A stretch of DNA of 64,000 bases from Cryptomeria japonica (taxonomy: Eukaryota > Streptophyta > Pinopsida > Cupressales > Cupressaceae), in contig NC_081414.1 of the NCBI RefSeq assembly GCF_030272615.1, forward strand, positions 239,169,233 through 239,233,232, read 5' to 3'. The notes beneath the pieces were generated by a model. It saw nothing but the letters and a program-made list of their open reading frames with translations, did not search any database and was not told where the DNA came from. Below are positions 1-11,394 of the stretch, one piece after another. How positions within the stretch are numbered: the stretch's first letter is position 1; each line of letters begins with the position of its first letter. The position numbers and the translations under genes were made by a program.

Positions 1-568
1 AAACTTTTCCAAAAATGGAGTTCGGATGCTCAAGTTGTTTCCCAGAGTGCAAAAAAGAACCTCTGGATTTGACAGAAAAAAAATGCCATAAAAAAACAAA
101 ATCAAAAGTTCAAACCTCTATATCTGGATAGAGCTCGGAAAGAGCTTTCCGACGATATAAGGTTTTTGAAAAAATGCCTCCGTATGACCAAGTTATGGCT
201 AAAAGAAAAAAATCCCCTCTTGTAGGGCATAAAGAAGGTTAAAAATAAAAAATAAAAAATTTGACGAAATATTTTTTGACGCATTTGCAGGTACAGTCAT
301 ATGAATTTTGTGCCTCGAAAAATGTGTCAATAAAAAATCATGCCCTAGATGCCCTTGTCACCAAAAATAGGCAAATTATATATTAAAATTCATGGAATTG
401 ATGTAACCTTCTGAATCCAACTGAGAGGTCCTTTTGGCACCAAAATGTACAAAAAAAGCAGCTACCCCTAGAAATGAAAAAAAAAAAACTGCACAAACCC
501 TTGAATACACAGATCTGAAGAACAAGGCCCAAAATCTCTCATGAACAAAATAGGGGCATGTAGATCTG

Positions 569-582
569 GAGCTCTGATACCA
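569..582 (-). other. Primer-binding site (initiator tRNA-Met type)
   Basis: On the minus strand this reads TGGTATCAGAGCTC, a standard plant LTR-retrotransposon site complementary to the 3' end of initiator tRNA-Met. It lies three bases inside the LTR end and fixes the element's polarity. Confidence 0.75.
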
Positions 583-585
583 TAT

Positions 586-912
586 TGGAGTTGAGGAAAA
601 ATCAACTCTACTGCTCCCAAAGATCATCTGCATGCAAACCTGTCACAAAAAAGAGAGAAGCAAAAAAGCTATGGAGGCCAGAATTCAAAGATCCAGAAAA
701 GAGGAGTCATATTGATTGTGCAATAAGAATGCAATTCAATAATTACAGTTGTTATGAAAATACAAAGAGAGAATCCTTATAAGAGGATACTCGAAACCCT
801 AAAGGAGAAAACCCTAAAGAATTATAAGATTCCTAAGTTTAGCTTAAACATGGAGTATAATAGACTAATAATTAAATAAATAATTATTAGCTAATAAAAG
901 ATAACTCCAACA
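586..912 (-). repeat. LTR (327 bp) of the truncated copia-like element
   Basis: On the minus strand the unit starts TGTTGGAGTTATC and ends CCTCAACTCCA, with TG/CA ends and short inverted termini (TTGGAGTT / AACTCCAA). It lies next to a primer-binding site. The second LTR is not in the window. Confidence 0.6.
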
Positions 913-3300
913 GATATATATTTTGAAAAATTCACTTATATATCTATAAAAATGTATTTTTACATTTCAATTTAAATAAGAGGAGTTGTTGAAACATTGA
1001 GTTTTTAAAAAAATAAATAATTTTTTGGTAATTAGACACAAAGTGGTATAAAATATACATTTAGTAGACAATTTCAATTGGAAAAGTTGTGGACCATATA
1101 TAAGATAGCTATAATGAATCTCTATAGACCATATGTTTGACTAAAATTATTTTTAATTAAAATTACTTAAATTCACTTGTGCTGATAAGTTGGCTTGAAA
1201 CGTGACTTGTGCTTTTACCTTGAATCGATGAAGGAGAATGGATCCTTGTAATAGGATGCAAATCTTTATTATCATCATTCATGTCCACTTGAGAGGTAAG
1301 AGAGTCCTTTTGTATTAAGTTGTTGGGTTGGGAAGGAGAGTTTTCATCATCTAATGTTTCATTTCTACTTATGTCATATCATCAAGGAAATGTATAACAT
1401 CATCTTGTCTCAAAACATGTTGATGGTTACATGATAAGCTCTAGGAGAACAAGGAGGAACTAAGGTTATAGATGTGTTGAGAGTTTTATTGACAATGTTC
1501 GAAGCATGTTTCTCTTGTACCAAAGTAACCTTATGAGAAGAGGACTTGTCATTACTTTTCAATGCTACATCTCTATTGGACAGATCATTGATAGAAGTAT
1601 TAAGCATTTCCTCATGAATAAGGGAAACTCTATGAGAGGTAGAAGCATTATTCATCTCAACATCATTTATGGGAGGATTAACAAAGGTACCAATTGAAAC
1701 ATCCACTAAATCTTTAATGAAATCCAAACATGTTCAATGAACATCTTTAGAAATAGCATCACCTAACAACATGAAATCCTTTAGAAATCAAGCAAATGTT
1801 GGAAACTTCTTTGAAAGCTTCATTATGTAATACATTAGGATGCAATGAATCAATGCAAGAAAAATGAAGTGAAATAGGCCTCCTTTCAACATGTGAATTT
1901 TGATAAAATGTAACTAATGAGCAATGTGATCAAATGTGAAAATGCAAACCAATCAGATTTTGTAAGATTCTTAATTAAAATCAAATTTGAAAACTCCCAA
2001 TTAGAATTATGTAAAATGTAAGAAGTTTCAGGTTCACCAAAATGAAAAGGAATGGGATTAGGTGTTCAAGTCTAAACATGCAAACTAAGAATCATTTCCA
2101 AACCCATTATTCATTGGAGAATAATTAATTAGGCCCAACTCCAATCCCTTAGAAGAGTATGTTGGTTGATTATTCTCTTTTGGAATTGATATGATTGGGT
2201 ATGAAATGATGGAAGAACTAGGTAGAATGCTAGGAAATTGATAAGAAACAACATAAATAATAGGATATAGAATTGAAAATCAAAATGTAAGATTAGATCT
2301 AGAAATGAGAGGTAAAAAGGAACCTGTCACTAAAATCTAGGCCTAAAAGTGTCAGTCTATGGAGTGAGGTGCCCTAGACCTGGAAGTGTCTTTGTCAGCT
2401 TTAATGTTCATATTTTAAATCATGATGCTCTATTGATTGTTGTCCCAAAATTTTAGCAAAAAAGAGTCAAAACAATGGGGTTTTCGCTTGTTCAAAATCT
2501 AGATCTATGTATCTCGGTCTACTCTTTGTGAATTTGCAACTCTATGTTGTCGGATATGTAACCTACACACAAAAATGAGAGGAAAAGTGTTGTGTTGTAT
2601 ATGGGCTTGCTTAACTCAAACCCTGGGAAAGAATTAACCTCTACTACAATAATGATGATTAGAAAAGAGAGCTTCCCCTTGTAGGACATAGGTTAAATTT
2701 GAAGTAAAATGCTGAATTGAAATGATATTATTTCAAGATTGATAATGGTGGTGATGCAATGCTCTTTCAATAAGACCTTCAAGGTTTGATACAATAACAT
2801 GACATGGTAGGGTAAGATTAATAATGAAAGCACAGTTGGATGTAGGTTGTTGTAGCTTGTTGCTCAATAAAGCTCAAATTTGAAGACGCTTGATAATACT
2901 TGCTCTAGGAATGGTCTCAATAATGTTTAGGTTGCTTAGAATGAAAATGAATTAGAGATGATGTCTTTATATAGGGATCACAAGATATTTCCTATTTTAG
3001 ATCGACTTCCAACAATCACATCAAAATATTAGTATCAAATAACAAATGGAAAGAACTAACACTCTTGATAGTCTTGACCTAGACAAAACTAAATTCCAGA
3101 TTGTTGAGCTAATCTGCTTGAAACAATTATATATTTCTTGTAGAATGTGATTCTTGTATATTGCTTGTAACTTATCATCTGAAGATTTAGAAGAAGCCTC
3201 TCCTAATTTATTTATTTTCCTTTATTTAACTTGCTAAATTATTATTACTTACTAAATATATGACTAGATAGACACTTCCCTGCTTAGCTTGTTATGGAGT
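913..3300. other. AT-rich spacer without a recognised gene
   Basis: No conserved coding region was recognised. A TATA-like string on the minus strand near 2970-2980 and AT-rich sequence on both sides would fit old LTR remains, but I could not pair the ends. It contains one short minus-strand ORF (1410-1727), listed separately. Confidence 0.4.
1410..1727 (-). other. Unrecognised short ORF with an internal imperfect repeat
   Basis: A 105-codon open frame. The translation contains two loosely repeated blocks, HRVSLIHEEMLNTSIND and HKVTLVQEKHASN followed by LNTSI, so a roughly 55-residue unit seems to occur twice. I recognise no domain. It may be a remnant of a repetitive protein or a chance ORF in AT-rich DNA. 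There is no supporting context such as introns or neighbouring conserved exons. Confidence 0.2.
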
Positions 3301-3702
3301 GCTTCTGTTTTTCCGTTTTTTTTGGCTAAGCTCTGTCCATCTGCATAGCGAAAGAAAGAGGTTCTTTCTTCTGCCATGGTGAGTACATGAATTATTCATT
3401 CTATTTTTAAGAGAACTGTAGAGTTTTGAGAATACTGAAAACATCATCATTCTTATGTGTATATATACTGGATGTGTTCAACTGTTAATGCTGGTACTCC
3501 TCGACAGATTACCTTGGAAGGTTTTCATTCATTTTGAAACTTGCTTTCGAAAGGAATTTCAATATCTGTAAATGAAAATATTCTCATACTATAATGTCAT
3601 TGTGGTAGAAGTAGACTGAATAACACTCCACATTTTCCACGATTCAACCACAATCATAAAAATGCCATTGCCATCCACTACTCATCTCAATCTCCCAGCA
3701 TT
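3301..3702 (+). other. 5' region of PPR-1, with out-of-frame ancestral N-terminus
   Basis: From about 3565 this matches the region upstream of PPR-2. The ATG at 3662 corresponds to the PPR-2 start and encodes MPLPSTTHLNLPALW, close to MPLPSFTHLNLRALC of the paralogue, but a 13-bp deletion just after it puts the frame out. Near 3376 the sequence ATGGTGAGT resembles a 5' splice donor, so a 5'-UTR intron is possible but unproven. Confidence 0.5.
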
Positions 3703-6096
3703 ATGGTTAAGGAGGTGCTGGACATTCTTCTTGTTACACACAATCCCCCTGAAAACTTCTCTACATATCTTCAACTATCGCAGACCTGTTTCCTCAAGAA
3801 CGCGCTTTCACAAGGGAAAAAAATGCACTCTTTCATTGCTCACAGGCGATTTGCATTTGCTACAAGCACAATTTTTCATAATAAGCTTATTCACATGTAT
3901 GTCAAGTCCGGAAGTTTGGAAGATGCCCGCAAAGTATTTGACCATATGAAAGATCGAGACACCATATCATGGAATACGATTATTGCAGCGTACAGAAGAC
4001 ATGGGTTTCCTGACGAGGCAGTCACACTGTTTCACCATATGGAAGAAACAGGTTTCCAACCCGATCGATTTACATTTGCCAGCGTATTCCCGGCCTGCGC
4101 CCAAATGGGAGCTTTCGAACAGGGGATGAATATCCATAAAGGCATAAAGGATAGAGGAATCTTGGCAGATGATGTTGTTGCAACTGCCCTGGTAGACATG
4201 TATGCAAAATGCGGAAACATAGACAAGGCGCGTGAACTGTTCGACAGAATTCCGCAAAAAGATGGGTTTACTTGGACTGCAATGATTGGTGGCTATGCAC
4301 AAAATGGATTGGTTGAAAAAGCTTTAGAAACTTTCAAGCAAATGCAATTGATAGGTGTAAAGCCAGACTCTGCAACCTTTGCCAGCATCCTCCCTGCCTG
4401 TGCCAAAATGAAAGCTTTGGAAGAGGGTATGGATATCCATCAAAGCATAAAGGATAGAGGAATTCTGTCAGATGTTGTAGTTGCAACTGCTCTGGTAGAC
4501 ATGTATGCAAAATGTGGAAGGATAGATAAAGCACGTGAACTGTTTGACAAAATGCCTCAAAGAAATGTTATCTCATGGAATGCCATGATTGCAGGATATG
4601 TACAAAATGGAGTTGTTGAAAAAGCTTTAGAGATTTTCAAGCAAATGCAATTGGTAGGTGTAAAGCCAAACTCCACAACAATTGCCAGCATTCTTCCTGC
4701 CTGTGCCAAAATGGGAGCTTTGGAACAGGGTATGGACATTCATCAAAACATAAAGGATGAAGCAGTTCTGTCAAGTCCTGCAGTTGCAACTGCCCTGGTA
4801 GACATGTATGGAAAATGTGGAAGCCTAGACAAAGCACGTGAACTGTTTGACAGAATGCCCGAAAGAGATGTGTTTTCGTGGACTGCAATGGTTGCAGGCT
4901 ATGCTCAAAATGGATTTGTTGAAAAGGCTTTAGAAACTTTCAAGCAAATGCGATTGGCAGGTGTGAAGCCAGACTCCTCAACCTTTGCCAGCATCCTCCC
5001 TGCCTGTGCCAAAATGGGAGCTTTAGAACAAGGTATGGACATCCATCAAAGCATAAAGGATAGGGAAATTTTGTCAGATGATACAGTTGCAACTGCCCTG
5101 GTAGACATGTATGCAAAATGTGGAAGCATAGACAAGGCACGTGAACTGTTTGACGAAATGCCTCAAAAAGATGTCATCTCATGGACTGTAATGGTTACAG
5201 GATATGCACAAAATGGATTTGTTGAAAAGGCTTTAGAAACTTTCAAGCAAATGCAATTGGCAGGTGTAAAGCCAAATTCCACAACCTTTGCTTGTATTCT
5301 ATGTGCTTGCAGCCATGCAGGTTTAGTGGATGAGGGCTGTACATACTTCAATCAAATGAGTAACCCTTATTGCATTACACATACAATTGATCATTATATC
5401 TGCATTGTTGACGTTCTTGCCCGTGCTGGATATCTTGAGGACACCCTAAACTTTATCGTTAAGATGCCAGTTAAGCCTGTGGTGATTGTCTGGATGTGTT
5501 TTCTTGGTGCCTGTAGATCACATGTGAATTTAGGCTTAGGACTGTTTACAGCGATGCTGCTTTTTGAAATGGATCCTAAAAATGCCGCAACTTATGTTCT
5601 TCTCTCAAACATCTATGCAGAAGTGGGCAGGTGGGCCGAGGTTCGAATGGTAAGGAGATTGATGAGAGATAGAGGAATTAAAAAGATACCTGGATGTAGT
5701 TGGATTGAAGGCCAAAAAATGGTACATGCTTTCTGTGCAGGGGACAGATCACATCCACAGACACAGGAGATCTATGCAAAGTTGGAGGAATTGTCTTGGG
5801 AGATGAGAGTAGCAGGGTATTTTTCAGATTCAAGACATTTACTTAATGACGTTGAAGAAGAGGAAAAAGACTTATTTCTCTGCCACCATAGTGAAAAGTT
5901 GGCAATTGCATTTGGTTTGTTAAACACATTCCCTGGTACAAGCATTAGAGTTGTTAAGAACCTTCGGGTATGTGCTGATTGCCATACTGCAACAAAATTT
6001 ATCTCCAGGATTGTTGAAAGAGAAATTGTTGTGAGAGATGTTAACCGTTTCCATCACTTTAAACAGGGAGAATGTTCTTGTGGAGATTATTGGTGA
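3703..6096 (+). CDS. PPR-1: PLS-class pentatricopeptide repeat protein with DYW domain
   Basis: 797-residue intronless ORF. PLS-DYW proteins bind organellar RNA and perform C-to-U editing in plastids or mitochondria (family knowledge). Visible order: degenerate L/S/P motifs at about residues 18-121; four 101-residue L-S-P units at 122-525; final L2/S2 motifs at 526-592; E1/E2 to about 660; PG box (P663 G664); DYW domain to the C-terminus. The deaminase signature is complete: HSE at 729-731, CxxCH at 757-761, HHF at 784-786, CSC at 791-793 and terminal DYW. The start at 3703 lies just after a 13-bp deletion relative to PPR-2, which removed the older N-terminus and possibly an organelle-targeting segment. 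No transit peptide is evident. The deaminase looks intact, but whether the protein still reaches an organelle is open. Confidence 0.9.
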   Translation: MVKEVLDILLVTHNPPENFSTYLQLSQTCFLKNALSQGKKMHSFIAHRRFAFATSTIFHNKLIHMYVKSGSLEDARKVFDHMKDRDTISWNTIIAAYRRHGFPDEAVTLFHHMEETGFQPDRFTFASVFPACAQMGAFEQGMNIHKGIKDRGILADDVVATALVDMYAKCGNIDKARELFDRIPQKDGFTWTAMIGGYAQNGLVEKALETFKQMQLIGVKPDSATFASILPACAKMKALEEGMDIHQSIKDRGILSDVVVATALVDMYAKCGRIDKARELFDKMPQRNVISWNAMIAGYVQNGVVEKALEIFKQMQLVGVKPNSTTIASILPACAKMGALEQGMDIHQNIKDEAVLSSPAVATALVDMYGKCGSLDKARELFDRMPERDVFSWTAMVAGYAQNGFVEKALETFKQMRLAGVKPDSSTFASILPACAKMGALEQGMDIHQSIKDREILSDDTVATALVDMYAKCGSIDKARELFDEMPQKDVISWTVMVTGYAQNGFVEKALETFKQMQLAGVKPNSTTFACILCACSHAGLVDEGCTYFNQMSNPYCITHTIDHYICIVDVLARAGYLEDTLNFIVKMPVKPVVIVWMCFLGACRSHVNLGLGLFTAMLLFEMDPKNAATYVLLSNIYAEVGRWAEVRMVRRLMRDRGIKKIPGCSWIEGQKMVHAFCAGDRSHPQTQEIYAKLEELSWEMRVAGYFSDSRHLLNDVEEEEKDLFLCHHSEKLAIAFGLLNTFPGTSIRVVKNLRVCADCHTATKFISRIVEREIVVRDVNRFHHFKQGECSCGDYW
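4066..5277 (+). repeat. Four tandem 303-bp PPR L-S-P units in PPR-1
   Basis: Exact 303-bp periodicity, units starting at 4066, 4369, 4672 and 4975. Each encodes an L motif (35 aa, FASILPACAKMGALEQG-like), an S motif (31 aa, ATALVDMYAKCGSIDKA-like) and a P motif (35 aa, AMIAGYAQNGFVEKA-like). Units are much closer to each other than is usual for PPR motifs, which suggests recent expansion or conversion. Confidence 0.9.
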
Positions 6097-6510
6097 TGCT
6101 TAATGAAACAATCTGAAAAATAGGCTTGCACTGTAATAATGTGTTCCATGTCAGACCTGCAGTAATAATACGAAGGGACAATGTTTTATGCAGATTATAG
6201 AAAGCTTTTTTTGAGTAATGGGCAATCTAGATCATATTATCAGCTTCATAAAACTAGATGCATGGGGTGCATTGCAGATAACTATTTATACACACTTGGG
6301 TATCTGTCAAAGACCTGCTTTATGACAACCTGGCCATTTCATTGAATTGTTTTCACTGAACTTTCAAATGAATGAAATGAAAACCTGGAGGAGAAAGTGG
6401 AGAAAGGATGAAAAACAAAAGATGAAGAATATTTCAAGTAAATGAAAAGATGCTTGACCAGTAGTAGCAAATGAGAGAGGACTCTCAATTGCTCTTGTTA
6501 TTGTATAGTT
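6097..6510 (+). other. 3' flank of PPR-1 shared with PPR-2
   Basis: Downstream sequence lines up with 63590-64000 with scattered differences. Shared strings include CAGACCTGCA, GCAATCTAG, GGGTATCTGTCAAA and a GGAGAAAGG-type block. It likely includes the 3' UTR. It shows that the duplicated unit extends beyond the coding sequence. Confidence 0.7.
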
Positions 6511-8780
6511 CTTTTATTTGGATATTTGTATTCTCTTTTATTTATGTTAGGGAAATCATTCGAGATTAAATTACATGATCCAAATTCGGTTTATAATTCA
6601 ATAAAGTGTCTAGTGTATGGTTAGATTTGTTTAATGTTGTTTCACATCCCTTTGTTGGTGAGATAGCTAATAGATTCATGAATTCACAGAACTTAAAATT
6701 AATTTGATTTCATTCTATTTGATTTTAATTACAAATAAATTATTACAATTATATTTAAAGAAGTAAGGAAAAATTACAATTGTATTTATGTTGTAATTAG
6801 TGGTTTACGTGGTGAAAGGAAATTGCAAGGAAAATATTCCAATTCTACATAACTCTTATGAGAAAAAAAAAATGCAAAACAAGTACTCAAATTCCACAAT
6901 GCAAAAGAATAATCAAAATATCATAAAATAACACCAAATGTACCCTTCACAAACTATAACAACCCTCTAAGTCTACCCTTTCATTTTACCAAGTTTAACT
7001 TCAATAAGTAGAAGAAATACAATGCCAAATTACCATCTATTGAAAACTTTGCTTTTCAAATCAAATAACATAATTGAAATAAAATTCTTTTCCATCTTTA
7101 TTCACAATGAAATACATATACAAATTCATATTCATAAAAATATGAAAGTAATAACAATATTCTCTTTCATACTTCCAAATGCTTTAGGAATGAATGAATA
7201 CAAATTAAGCTTCTAAGAGCTTATAGTGCACATAAGAAATATATAGTGGTCCAGATGTCCTTCCTGGCATACATCCTCAAATATCAACCGCCATCTGCAT
7301 GAGGAAGAGCATCACTCAAGTGCTTTTCCACCCAACCAAGATTTGAAAGTCCCTCGTGCCTCTTCTAACTAAAGCGGCCCGACCCTTCGGCAAAGAGTTT
7401 GGTTTGGTATTCTCACAATAATAAGGCCTTATGAGCTTAGTGTTGTGTCCTACATAACTAGTGCTATCATACTAAGGTTTCCTCCTACTAGTATGACATT
7501 CCCTACCTAGTATGTAAACCCGGATCACAGTGAATTGACAATGTAGACAAAGACACCCTACATTACTTTGGCCAAAGAATTCTACACTCAGTACTTCGAG
7601 TGAGAGTCATATGCCCACCCACTTGTTGCTCTATTTGGATAATTGATCAATACTAACCCATATTTACCCCATGAGCCAAAATAGGAAACATATAAAATTA
7701 AACCCAACCATGGATAATCTAACCCTAGAATAACATCTTATTCTTTCCTAATAACATCTTAACATCAAGCTTATTCTAGCTTATATTTCCCCATACTTGA
7801 TTCTATTCAAAAGAATTCTAATTCAATCACTTTAAGAAATACAAGCACATTCAATAATACAATCTTTCATGTTCAATCAAGATTAAGTAATGACATTTCA
7901 AAAATATATAAATAATAAGAATAATTACTCATGCCTATAACAAAGCTTATGACGTAATTGAATCCTTCCTCCAAAGTTGCTTGCTTCTCCACTATTCCTC
8001 TAACTAAGAATCTCCAAATCTTACTACAAAATATTTGTCCAATTCTCCTTCACACTAACACCAATCTTCCACAAATATGAACTCTATGCAATGAGACTAA
8101 CTTAAATGGAATTGAGAATGGATGAGTGAATGTATGAAAATGGAAATGGGAATGGAAAATGAGAATGAGTATGAATAACCTCCAAGTCCTCTCTTCTATA
8201 TATACTAAAAATACGAGAAACCTAAGGCTATAATTAAGCTCACTAGGTTGCCACAATTCACATGCAAAATGACACCACTATGACTTAGCAACAACTCACT
8301 ATCCTACGATCGACATATAAGAGTTCACTAAAATGGTACTATGGATCACCTCCTTACCAAGTCAAAATACAATGACTACCTACTTACCAAAACAAATGAA
8401 ATTCTCTCTCTATTTCCCTATTAAATATCAACTTCCTCCTATTTGTTAAATTCCCATCGACCAAGTCTTATTACTAAGAAATGGGTCAATGTATTTAACA
8501 CAAGGCATCGACCTTATTAACTTATCCCCTTACAAAGTGGAATGGGGGTCGATGCTTGTTAAGCACTTTACACAGCGCATGGGAAATGCAAAGGAAGTGG
8601 GAGAGGTGGCAGTGTTACCACCGCACCACCCTTCTTAAGAGTAGGGTGTGCCACCCTCCATGGTGGGCACCCCTCTCATTTCACACTCCCCTCCCTCCAC
8701 GTAGAGGTTGAGGAAAATGAAATGCAAACTTAGTCAATCTGCATTGTGGGGAAAAATAATATGCAGACTGATAAAAATAA
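6511..8780. other. Intergenic AT-rich sequence, nothing recognised
   Basis: No ORF with recognisable similarity. The part at 7220-7700 is less AT-rich and may be repeat-derived, but I could not assign ends. ORFs at 7022-7216 and 8050-8256 look like chance frames. Confidence 0.4.
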
Positions 8781-9047
8781 TAATATATATATACATATAT
8801 ATATATATGTATATATATATGTATATATACATATATATACATATATATATATATGTATATATATATGTATATATACATATATATACATATATATATATGT
8901 ATATATATATGTATATATATATGTATATATACATATATATATACACACACATGTATATATATATGTTTATGTATATATACATACATACATACATATATAT
9001 ATGTATGTATGTATGTATATATACATAAACATATATATATATACATG

Positions 9048-9083
<36 letters not shown>

Positions 9084-9096
9084 CATATATATATAC

Positions 9097-9153
<57 letters not shown>

Positions 9154-9225
9154 TATATGTATGTATGTATGTGTATATATGTACACACACACACACACAC
9201 ATATACATACATACATATATATAAA
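8781..9225. repeat. Compound TA / TATG / CA microsatellite (about 445 bp)
   Basis: Almost pure (TA)n interrupted by TATG and ACAT tetranucleotides, ending in (CA)n near 9184-9200; a further (CA)n lies at 9278-9294. The long frames on both strands translate to Tyr/Ile/His/Met repeats and are artefacts. The tract is highly self-complementary, so its assembled length may be unreliable. Confidence 0.95.
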
Positions 9226-10202
9226 GAAACTTCAATAATCCAAACATATAATATATATATCCAAAATACGCACGTGCGCGCACACACACACACACATTAC
9301 AAATATGTAAATAATGAATACATAAAAGATTATTATAATTTAATTAAATAATAATTGTCAATCAATATATTCATATTGATAAACGAAAAGAAAACACGAA
9401 GATAAAAATCTATCAAAGTGACTTTAATCCATTTACAAAAAGATATGTAAATCTAGACATTATGACACTTCACAAAACATAAACAATTCAATACAAGACG
9501 AATTATTCTACACAAGCAATTCAACTCATCCTGACCAACTAGGTTGTGAGTGTGTGGTAGCTCAATAAGACACTTATATTAAGAGTATTGAACCAAATTC
9601 CTCTCCTGAGTGATACTCTTCCTCCTCCTTGGAGGATCATTCAATTCCTGCATCCAACTTGGCACATTACAATAGTAGTCAGTTGTTATTAAAACATGCA
9701 TATATCATATCCAAACATCATATTGATTGCATATTCGTAAAATTATTTCCTACCCAATATATATTTATTTTCACAATATGTTTATGCAACAAAGCATTTT
9801 AACCAAACAAGTAAAAGTAAAATAGTAGCATCACAAAGGGATGTAACAAAAACACTCATACTCAATGTATTATCTCAAGAATAAATTGCAATATACTTGT
9901 AGAGTTTCCATTCAAAGCATCAAAAGCATCAAACAATTCAATTTTACTTGTCCATGTGAGCAAGCAAATGAGAACTATCTAGCCACACATCTCACTACAT
10001 GCTTGCAATAATCACATATGCAATCTACAAGAGATACTCAATCCAACCTCTAACCAACAAGTTAAAGGTTCTATAAGTCATTCTCAACAACTATTCATGT
10101 GTTTGTTTTTATAGAAGAAGCTTGCACAAAACCACTAAGTGATATTCCATTAATCATGAACTCACTAAACTAGAAGCCCAAAAGTAAATATTTTGTCCTA
10201 AG
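9226..10202. other. Spacer without a recognised gene
   Basis: AT-rich sequence with no coding similarity seen. It runs up to the proposed left end of the split gypsy-type solo LTR. Confidence 0.4.
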
Positions 10203-10869
10203 TGATTCTAGTAATAAATACTTTCTCAATGTGATACTATATTAAATATTTATGCCAATGTGTCCCCAAGAATTTCTAACCGTGTGGCTGAAAATGTGGT
10301 CTTCCACCTGCAAGAAGGAAAACACCTCAAACACACCAATGAAGCATTGTGTTAGATTGTTAGAAATCAAAATACAAGAAATGAGTTAAAACTTTCTAAA
10401 ATCGCCTCATTGTCCTCTATCCCTAAGTATCTCTGGATTCAAGTTGGCCCTCACTTGGGAGAGTAGCTTGATCCTCTATATGTCAACCTAAGGAACGAGT
10501 TATGAAGATGCAACTAGAATCTAAATGGAAGCAACTAAGATTCCAGAAAAATGCTAAGATGAAGAGATGAAAATGAAGGATGCAAGCTAGATGATTAGGA
10601 GGCAAAGATGAGTTCCAAATTGAAAGCTAAGGATGCTATGTGATTTAATTAAGCTAATATGAGGATGCAAGACTTGTAAAAAAAATGAATTAAGCTAAAA
10701 GATGAACTAAAATGAGTCTAAATGTTATGAGATGGATGCTTGATGCTAATGCTTGGATGTTTGAAGATGAATTTGATGCTTGGTGATGACAAAGAGAGCT
10801 CCTTAACCTACAATGTGACTATAATATTGATGCACAAAAGACTCGATCAATTGGGAGAGAAATGGGCTC

Positions 10870-10920
10870 TATTTATAGGGAAATTGGAGAAATGGATGGT
10901 TGAGATTGAATAATCTCAAC
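10870..10920 (-). promoter_or_regulatory. LTR core promoter: TATA box and upstream 9-4-9 dyad
   Basis: The TATA box (TATAAATA on the minus strand) is at 10870-10877. Twenty-one bases upstream lies a perfect inverted repeat at 10899-10920, GTTGAGATT / 4 nt / AATCTCAAC. The same dyad and spacing recur in both LTRs of the 18.7-kb element. Confidence 0.7.
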
Positions 10921-11394
10921 AAGGACTAGGATTGAAAGTTATCAATCCATGGGAGGAATTCAATCCAATCCCAAGTTGACAAATGTCAACTTGAGATGGC
11001 TTGAGGGGATTCTAAGAAAGCATTAGATGCTAATTAAACATTTAGGGGTAAAATCAAGGAGTATCATCATTGGATAATGGCATTAACTAAGGAATTATTC
11101 TCAAGAGGTAAACTCTTGTGCAACATGGAAAATGGTCAAAGTGACAACCATGATGGCTAAGAGGTGTGGGATTGCAAGAGGCATTAAATACCTTGGGAAG
11201 GCTTTTGTAAGGTTACTTGACCAAAGAGGGAAACCTCTAGTGGTTTTGTCATAGCCTTACAAACTTGGAATACTCAACAAGTTAACTTGTTGAAATAGGT
11301 AGAGTCTTCCACACATTTAGAAGACTTTCCCCCTTTTTAGGGAAATGACTTCCCTAAATTTATGGATGTGACAAGATCAAGGGATAAAACATGA

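Larger units (their letters stand above)
1..912 (-). mobile_element. Ty1/copia-like LTR element, 5' end, truncated by window edge
   Basis: Read on the minus strand, an LTR (586-912) is followed directly by a primer-binding site of the initiator-Met type (569-582), and internal sequence runs off the left edge. The internal part (1-568) shows no gag or pol similarity in any frame, so it is probably the untranslated leader. Only one LTR is in the window, so no target duplication can be checked. The assignment rests on LTR ends, primer site and polarity; the element may continue for several kb to the left. Confidence 0.6.

Noticed and set aside
4066-5277. Regular repeat array as a possible CRISPR
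   Set aside because: Units are 303 bp, contiguous and coding; there are no short repeats with unique spacers, and the genome is a plant's.
3967-5351. Series of minus-strand ORFs inside PPR-1 (and at 61248-62798 in PPR-2)
   Set aside because: They recur with the 303-bp repeat and are shadows of the PPR coding strand.
8681-9351. Long ORFs on both strands rich in Tyr/Ile/His
   Set aside because: They are read-through of (TA)n, TATG and (CA)n microsatellite DNA in all frames.
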